DNA of 9,458 nucleotides from Deltaproteobacteria bacterium (GTDB lineage: Bacteria > Myxococcota_A > UBA796 > UBA2385): assembly GCA_947462115.1 (NCBI GenBank), contig CANHON010000165.1, positions 1-9,458 on the forward strand, in the 5' to 3' direction. Below, piece after piece: positions 4,512 through 9,458 of the stretch. The translations under genes and the position numbers were made by a program. Position 1 is the first letter of the stretch. Each line of letters begins with the position of its first letter. The notes beneath the pieces were generated by a model. The model saw only the letters and a program-made list of their open reading frames with translations. It had not been told where the DNA came from and ran no database searches.

Positions 4512-6290
4512 TCAAGGGCTGGGCGCGGGCCAGACGCCGACCACCGGCCGCTCCGGGCCCCCCGGCTCGAGGCCCGCCGGCCAAGGCGCGTGGGCGTGGG
4601 CGACCGCGGTGGTCGAGCAGGCCGAGAGGTCCCAGATCTGCACCCCTTTGTCGCGGTAGACCGGCTGACCGCACAGCTCATCGAAAATGGCGTCGTATGC
4701 CTGCACCACCGGCTGCAGGTCCACCACAAAAGCGCTGCGGTCCAAGGCCAGCCACCGCAGCCCCCGGCCCTCCAGCGCGCGCAAGGCCGCGCCCTCCAGC
4801 GCGATGGGCGTCCCCCGCTCCAAGGCCACGAGGGCGGAGAGCGCCGGGTCCTCGGCCACCGCGGCGTCCCAAGCGGCCGGGCGCACCCGATCCACCCAGG
4901 GCGCGTGGCCCACCAGCAGGGGGTGCCGGTGGGCGCGCTGGGCCATCAGCGGCCATTGGCTGCCGGCGGCCTGGGGCGCGATCGGCGGCGTCAGCACCAC
5001 CCCCTCCGGCAGCGCGGCCAGCGCCACCCACGCCGCCCGGGGCCAGCTCAGGGCTCGGACGGTGACCGCGGCCGGCGCGCCCTGCAGGTGGGCGGCCGGG
5101 AGCCAGGCCCCGAGGCCGGCGATCAGCAGACCCAGCGCTAGGCGGGGCCGGGTCTGGCCGAGCGCGTCGAGGGCCAAGGCGCCTACCCCCGCGAGGCTGA
5201 GGTGCACCAGCACCAAGTGCCGCATCGGCCACCAGAAGCGCCGGAGGGGCGGGGCCGCGTCGTAGATCCAGCGGAAGGGGGAGCCGGGCCCCCGATCGCC
5301 CAGCGCCAGCGCGAAGAAGCCCACAAGAATGGCCACCAGCACAACAACCCCGCGACGGCGGGGGCCAGGGCGCTGCAGCAGCGGGAGGGCGAGCGGGGCC
5401 GCGATGAGCGCGGGCCAAGCCAGCGCCGCCGCCCCCGCAGGGCCGCCCACCGCGACGATCAGCGCGCGCAGGCCGGGGATGGCCTCGCGGGCCCGCGGAT
5501 CCAGCGCTCCGCCGCCGGCCGGCGAGAGCCCGGTGACCACGGCCTCGGTGACGCCCGGCACCTCATCCCAGCGCGCGACGAAGACCGCGAGCCAAGGCAG
5601 CAGCGGCCCGCCCGCGCACAGGGCCATCCAGGCGAGCCCCCGGGCGTGGCGCCGCCCGAGGCCCAGGCCGACCGCCATCGGCGCCGCTGCGAGCACAAAA
5701 AACCACGCGTGGTACCAGTAGAGCAGGCCCGCGGCCGCCAGCAGGAGGCCAGCAGCGGCGCCCACGCCGGGCTTCGCGCTGCGTAAAAAAGCGGCCCACA
5801 GGCCCAAGGCGGCGATCAGCGGCCAGGTGCCGGCCTGGCTCCAGCGGCCCGCGCTGGCCTCGGTCAAGGCGTAGGGCGAGAGGGCGGCGGCGGGCACCAT
5901 CCAGCTGGCCGCCCGGGCAGAGGCGCCCAGGCCCCGGCCCAGCACCCAGCCGGCGAGCCCGTCCAAGAGGCGCTGCACGAAGGCATAGGCCACCGCCCCG
6001 GCGGGCCAGGGCCACAGCCAGAGCAGGGGCGCCGCCAAAATGCCGTCAGTGCCGTTGCCCGCGAGCAACGGGGCGTCGCCGACCGGCCAGTAGTAGTCGG
6101 GGTTGTGCAGCAGGCCCTGGCCGGCCCCGATCCGGCTCGCCACCCAGTCGAGCAGCCAGTGGTTGCCCAAACAGTCGGGATGATCCGGGTCCCCGATCAG
6201 GCTGCCCGCGGGGTCGAGCAGGGCGGGCCAGAGGGCCGCGACGGCGCAGGCCGCCGACAACAGCAGCGCGCCGCCCCAGCCCCGCTTCAT
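4512..6290 (-). CDS. Polytopic membrane protein, GT-C glycosyltransferase-like (second of a paralogous pair)
   Basis: The protein has 592 aa with about 12 predicted membrane helices in residues 5-400, then a soluble C-terminal domain (401-592). After TM1 the first loop is long (about 27-83) and acidic/aromatic: GDPDHPDCLGNHW (33-45) and NPDYYWPVGD (63-72). This is the place where GT-C enzymes, which use lipid-phosphate sugars, carry their catalytic acidic residues. It aligns in outline with its upstream neighbour: loop 1, a Trp/Tyr-rich helix (LLYWYHAWFF, 189-198) and LRRFWWPMRHLVL (349-361). ATG overlaps the neighbour's TGA as ATGA. No ribosome site precedes it, so translation by coupling is likely. 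Sugar, lipid and acceptor are not deducible, and a non-enzymatic YfhO-like membrane protein is possible. Confidence 0.82.
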   Translation of the reverse strand: MKRGWGGALLLSAACAVAALWPALLDPAGSLIGDPDHPDCLGNHWLLDWVASRIGAGQGLLHNPDYYWPVGDAPLLAGNGTDGILAAPLLWLWPWPAGAVAYAFVQRLLDGLAGWVLGRGLGASARAASWMVPAAALSPYALTEASAGRWSQAGTWPLIAALGLWAAFLRSAKPGVGAAAGLLLAAAGLLYWYHAWFFVLAAAPMAVGLGLGRRHARGLAWMALCAGGPLLPWLAVFVARWDEVPGVTEAVVTGLSPAGGGALDPRAREAIPGLRALIVAVGGPAGAAALAWPALIAAPLALPLLQRPGPRRRGVVVLVAILVGFFALALGDRGPGSPFRWIYDAAPPLRRFWWPMRHLVLVHLSLAGVGALALDALGQTRPRLALGLLIAGLGAWLPAAHLQGAPAAVTVRALSWPRAAWVALAALPEGVVLTPPIAPQAAGSQWPLMAQRAHRHPLLVGHAPWVDRVRPAAWDAAVAEDPALSALVALERGTPIALEGAALRALEGRGLRWLALDRSAFVVDLQPVVQAYDAIFDELCGQPVYRDKGVQIWDLSACSTTAVAHAHAPWPAGLEPGGPERPVVGVWPAPSP

Positions 6291-8233
6291 GGCGCCGCGG
6301 GGGCGACCGCTGGCGCCGCGGGGGCGACCGCCGGCGCCTCGACCGGGGCCGCTGGCGCCTCGACCGGGGCCGTGGGCGCCGCGACCGTCGGGGCCGCCTC
6401 GTCGAGGGCCGCGGCGCTCCCCCCGGCGTCCTCCGCGTGTTTGCGCCGAGCGGGCCCGGGGACGCCGAGGGGCTCCAGGGTCCAGACGCGGAGGCGATCG
6501 TCCACCACCGCTTCGTGCGGGCCGAAGATGCCGTCGAGCAGCGCCGTGGCCATCTCGGCCTTAAAGCCCGGCATCATCGCCTCGTGCAGCACGATGTAGC
6601 GGTAGCCCATGCGCTGCAGGGCCCGCCCCGCGGCCACCAGCTCCAGCTCGGGCAGCCGCGGCGGCAGGGTGTGGGCCCGCGAGGCCTCGATGCGGATCAG
6701 GGTGGCGGTCAGGCGGTTCTTGAGCAGCGAGGCCGGCATCGGCTCGTTGAGGCCCCAGGGCACCGGCCGGTGGTGCTCCGACTGGGCCCAGACGTAGACC
6801 GCGCGCTCCAGGTTGGGCACGGCCATCGGCAGGTCGAGGACAGCGCCAGGCACGCTGTCTTCGCGCATCTCTGCGTAGCGGGGCGCGAGCGAGGCGCGGC
6901 CCGAGGGCACCGGCAGGTGGGCCGGCGAGAGCAAGCCGGTCTCCAGCAAGGCCAAGGCGCCGATCCCCACGGTCAGGCCCAGGCGGGCGCGGGCGGGCAG
7001 CCGCCGAGACAGGTGGCGGAGCCCGGCGGTGGACAGCATGGCCAGGGCCAAGCTGCCGCCCACCACAAAGCGAAAAGGGTGGGAGATCCGGTCGAACAGC
7101 GGGATCGCGTCGAAGAGCACCAAGAAGGGCAAGGGGATGCGCCGGCCCAGGGGCTCCACATAGACGCCGCCGATGTTGAGGTAGGGCCCGAGCGCGAACA
7201 ACAAGAAGGTGGCGCCCACCGCCACCCACGGCAGCAGTTCGATGCGGCGCCGGGTGAACACCAGCGCGGCGATGGACAGGCCGAGGCCCACCCAGCCCAG
7301 GTAGACGACAATGATGAGCTGCTCGCCATACAGCGCGAACAGGTCGGGGCTCGGCACCCGGCCTGGGCGCAGCAGGGCCGCCGCGTCGGTGATGTTGTGG
7401 TTCATCAGCGAGGCGCGCACGAAGGTGGGGTCGCGGCTGACGATGGCGTCGGCCGCCTCCAGCGAGCCGCGGAAGTTCAGCATCAACGGCGCGACGATCA
7501 CCGCCGCCACGAGCAGGGCGAGCCCGAGGGCCGGGGCCGTCCGGCGGAGGTCCACCGCCTCGGGCTGGGCAGTGGCTTGGGCGAAGAGCAGCGCCAAGCC
7601 GGCGATCGCCGCGAACAGGCCGTAATACCAGCTCGTCCCCATGCAGAGGCCGGCGCTCAGGCCGAGCAGCAGGCCGCGCACCGGACGGGGCTGATCGATC
7701 ACCCGCATCAACAAGAACAGCGTCAGCGGGAGCCATCCCGCGCAGACCGTCTCCGAGATGCCGTTGTAGGCCTGGCCGAGCAGGTGGGGCGCCGCGCCGT
7801 AGACCACCATCGCGAGCCCGGCGGTGGCCGCGTCGCCGCTGACCCGCCGCGCGAGCAAGAAGGCCGCAAAGCCAGCGAGCGCCACGCCCAGCACCATCAC
7901 GAGGTTGTAGGCCGCGGCGGCCCCGGCGACGGCGATCACGGGCGCCACCAAAATGGCCTGCACCGTGTCAATGAAGTAGAGCGTGCCCCCATCGGGGAAG
8001 CTGAGCTGGTCGGCCACGCCGGGCCACGCGCCCTGCTGGAGCGCGCGCCAGACCCACCAGTAGCCCCAGGCGTGGTTCCAGGAGTCGTTGCCGGGGTGGC
8101 CGACCAGGATCGACTGGGGGTGGATGGCCGCCGGCCAGGTCACCAAAATACCCAACAGCACGCTGCACGCCGCGGCCCAGGCGGTGCTGCGCCGGGGGTC
8201 GATGGCGACAGGTTCTGCGGCGCGGGGGAGCAT
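6287..8233 (-). CDS. Polytopic membrane protein, GT-C glycosyltransferase-like (first of a paralogous pair) with Pro/Ala tail
   Basis: The protein has 648 aa. TM1 (about 19-36) is followed by a long first loop with GHPGNDSWNHAWGYWW (45-60) and SFPDGGTLYFIDT (78-90). Asp50 is the likely GT-C-type catalytic or metal-binding acid. About ten more helices run to residue 433, including GTSWYYGLFAA (199-209), and FDRISHPFRFVVGG (380-393) precedes the last ones. A soluble domain (440-590) is followed by a tail of five heptads ending in AP (about 614-648). The tail is probably flexible and lies outside the membrane. ATG 8233 has no clear ribosome site. Its stop overlaps the next gene's start by 4 nt, so the two proteins are co-expressed. 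Substrate unknown; GT-C membership rests on topology and loop motifs, not on a search. Confidence 0.82.
   Translation of the reverse strand: MLPRAAEPVAIDPRRSTAWAAACSVLLGILVTWPAAIHPQSILVGHPGNDSWNHAWGYWWVWRALQQGAWPGVADQLSFPDGGTLYFIDTVQAILVAPVIAVAGAAAAYNLVMVLGVALAGFAAFLLARRVSGDAATAGLAMVVYGAAPHLLGQAYNGISETVCAGWLPLTLFLLMRVIDQPRPVRGLLLGLSAGLCMGTSWYYGLFAAIAGLALLFAQATAQPEAVDLRRTAPALGLALLVAAVIVAPLMLNFRGSLEAADAIVSRDPTFVRASLMNHNITDAAALLRPGRVPSPDLFALYGEQLIIVVYLGWVGLGLSIAALVFTRRRIELLPWVAVGATFLLFALGPYLNIGGVYVEPLGRRIPLPFLVLFDAIPLFDRISHPFRFVVGGSLALAMLSTAGLRHLSRRLPARARLGLTVGIGALALLETGLLSPAHLPVPSGRASLAPRYAEMREDSVPGAVLDLPMAVPNLERAVYVWAQSEHHRPVPWGLNEPMPASLLKNRLTATLIRIEASRAHTLPPRLPELELVAAGRALQRMGYRYIVLHEAMMPGFKAEMATALLDGIFGPHEAVVDDRLRVWTLEPLGVPGPARRKHAEDAGGSAAALDEAAPTVAAPTAPVEAPAAPVEAPAVAPAAPAVAPAAP
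6291..6395 (-). repeat. Five tandem 21-nt repeats encoding a Pro/Ala heptad tail
   Basis: Units begin GGCGCC on the + strand at 6291, 6312, 6333, 6354 and 6375. The first pair and the second pair are each nearly identical. On the coding strand they give APTVAAP, TAPVEAP, AAPVEAP, AVAPAAP and AVAPAAP, then the stop. Since 21 is a multiple of three, gain or loss of units would keep the frame and the ATGA junction with the next gene. Confidence 0.85.
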
Positions 8234-8280
8234 GGGCGGCTCGGCGGCGGGGCGGGTCGGCGGGAGGGGCGGGTCGGGCT

Positions 8281-8304
8281 CGGCGGTCCGCCGTGGAGTA
8301 TCGT
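8281..8304. promoter_or_regulatory. Divergent promoter region with inverted repeat
   Basis: CGGCGG-T-CCGCCG (8281-8293) is a perfect 6-bp inverted repeat just upstream of TATCGT (8299-8304), a -10-like element for the + strand gene. On the minus strand the same bases read GATACT (8302-8297), which could serve the membrane-protein operon. A shared operator is possible. No good -35 is visible on either side. Confidence 0.35.
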
Positions 8305-8310
8305 GCGGCG

Positions 8311-9231
8311 ATGCAACCCTGTCCTGTCCGCCCCCATCGCCACCGCGAGGCCGACCCGCAGCAGCGCGACCACCTCGACGCCCGGCGGCCGGCCCGGGGC
8401 GGCGGGCTCAGCGCGCGCGCCATGGCGCTGGCCTGCGTGGCCCTCGCCTGCGACCCCGAGCCCCTGCCGCTGCCGACGGTCGCAGAGATCCAAGCGCTGG
8501 ATCGCGCCCTTGAACCTCCGCTCTACCAGCTCCTCTACGACGCGCCGCTGCTGCCGGTGGACGATCCCGCCGGCGGCCGGCTGCGGATGTTGATCTGGCT
8601 GCGGCAGATGGCGCTGAGCGGCGACCAGCTCGATCGCCTCGACGCCCTGCGCAGCCTCGCCGCCGATCGCGTGCGGGCCATCGAGCAGCGGGAGCGCGAG
8701 GTGGAGGCGGGCTACGCCGCCGAGCAGGCCGCCGCCCACGAGGCCCTGTGGGCGGGCCTCACCAAGGGGATCCCGGTCGAGGCCCCCGAGCTCCAGGTGC
8801 ACGTCGAGGCGCTCCGGGAGCTGCGCCGCGGCGGCAAGCGGGAGCGGGAGCTGATCTCGTTGCGGCTCGACGGCATCCGCTCGATCCTCGACGCCGAGCG
8901 GGACCTGCTGCAGTCGTTGACCCCGCGCCAAGAGCAGCTCATGGCGGACTCCGTCTTCTTTTTGCGGCGGCGGCTCGACCCCATCGGCACGCCGGGAGAC
9001 TTCCGCACCTTGGTCGGCACCACCTACGAGCCCGGCCAGTACGCTGTTCTCACCCGCGGCTTGAGCGAGGGCCTCAGCGGCCCCCTCGACATCGGCGGCC
9101 TGTGGGCCGACGAACCTTCGCTCGAAGGCCACGCCCTGCACGAGGCGAGGCGGGAGGTGCTCCTGATGATGGCCCTCCTGGAGCCCGGCCTCGACGAGGC
9201 GATCGCCGCCGCCCGGGCCGCGCCGCGCTGA
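8311..9231 (+). CDS. Putative exported, helix-rich protein of unknown function
   Basis: The protein has 306 aa from ATG 8311. An in-frame GTG at 8293 adds six residues but overlaps the predicted -10 element. An Arg-rich N-terminus is followed by a short hydrophobic stretch ending ALACVALACDPEP (residues 40-52 from ATG 8311), suggesting a signal sequence with a lipidated Cys, although the lipobox is not canonical and the n-region is unusually long. The mature part is mostly charged helix: DQLDRLDALRSLAADRVRAI (105-124), then ERDLLQSLTPRQEQL (196-210), reminiscent of the LTPEQ helix of Spy/CpxP-type periplasmic proteins. The C-terminal part holds FLRRRLDP (217-224) and PLDIGGLW (258-265). No catalytic motif is visible. 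The gene is divergent from the GT-C-like operon, with 77 bp between start codons. Confidence 0.72.
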   Translation: MQPCPVRPHRHREADPQQRDHLDARRPARGGGLSARAMALACVALACDPEPLPLPTVAEIQALDRALEPPLYQLLYDAPLLPVDDPAGGRLRMLIWLRQMALSGDQLDRLDALRSLAADRVRAIEQREREVEAGYAAEQAAAHEALWAGLTKGIPVEAPELQVHVEALRELRRGGKRERELISLRLDGIRSILDAERDLLQSLTPRQEQLMADSVFFLRRRLDPIGTPGDFRTLVGTTYEPGQYAVLTRGLSEGLSGPLDIGGLWADEPSLEGHALHEARREVLLMMALLEPGLDEAIAAARAAPR

Positions 9232-9338
9232 GCGCGCCCCAGCCAATCAGGACTAAACCGTAGTCAAGGGATCGACGGCCATCGCCGATGACGCGCGGGG
9301 CGGGTGTGCGGCTGCACCTCCCGCTCCACCGAGGTCCG

Positions 9339-9458
9339 ATGGCCCAGAGCACGCCGCTGTCGCCGGAGCAGAGCAGGGGGAGCGCGCCCGAGCGCCCCTG
9401 GCGTGCGCGCCGGGCCCGGCTCACGTTCTGGATGGCGATCGCCGGCGCTGGCGTCTGC
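9339..9458 (+). CDS. N-terminus of a further gene, probably a membrane protein (cut by window end)
   Basis: ATG 9339 follows GAGG (9331-9334) at 4-nt spacing and the frame stays open for 40 codons to the window end. The first 27 residues are hydrophilic and Arg-rich (RPWRARRARL at 19-28), followed by the start of a hydrophobic run, FWMAIAGAGVC (30-40), as in a signal anchor or first membrane helix. The 107-bp gap after the previous stop suggests its own promoter, but none is clear. Function cannot be judged. Confidence 0.6.
   Translation, partial: MAQSTPLSPEQSRGSAPERPWRARRARLTFWMAIAGAGVC

Noticed and set aside
6437..8593. 718-codon + strand open frame antisense to the membrane-protein gene
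   Set aside because: It is Gln/His/Arg/Gly-rich with no domain or ribosome site, the usual artefact opposite a high-GC gene. The minus-strand protein has clear membrane topology.
9251..9265. Inverted repeat GACTA-AACCG-TAGTC after the exported-protein gene
   Set aside because: The arms are only 5 bp and no T-run follows, so I call neither a terminator nor an operator.

Overview
This is a GC-rich window with strongly G/C-ending codons, two promoter candidates built around TATCCT/TATCGT, and an LTD-CotH surface lipoprotein. Together these suggest a myxobacterium-like (Myxococcota or other former deltaproteobacterial) chromosome. That assignment is inferred from style and gene types; no taxonomic marker gene is present.

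Layout: (1) 183-2330 (+) encodes a secreted LTD-CotH kinase-like lipoprotein. (2) 2340-2828 (-), convergent with it, encodes a YbaK-type Cys-tRNA deacylase. (3) 2829-4511 has no ordinary gene. It carries two tandem, diverged copies of one transcription unit, about 800 bp apart. Each copy has an A-tract, a TTGTGT-N17-TAGGAT promoter, a small ORF (49 or 37 codons) ending in GLPGDGPYS plus Y or C, a 450-500 nt stretch of conserved RNA structure, and its own strong intrinsic terminator. Between the copies, three consecutive hairpins keep their pairing through two-sided base changes. (4) 4512-8233 (-) is a translationally coupled pair of paralogous, multi-spanning GT-C-like membrane proteins. The upstream one ends in five in-frame 21-nt repeats that abut the start of the next gene. 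(5) 8311-9231 (+), divergent, encodes an exported, helix-rich protein of unknown function. (6) 9339 to the window end is the N-terminus of a further gene, probably a membrane protein.

The two membrane proteins probably work together in the envelope, perhaps in lipid-linked sugar transfer. Nothing links them functionally to the RNA pair, whose second terminator simply meets their transcript head-on. The RNA/small-ORF pair at 2984-4486 matches no RNA class I can recognise and is the strongest candidate here for an undescribed system: two dual-function (peptide plus structured RNA) transcripts.
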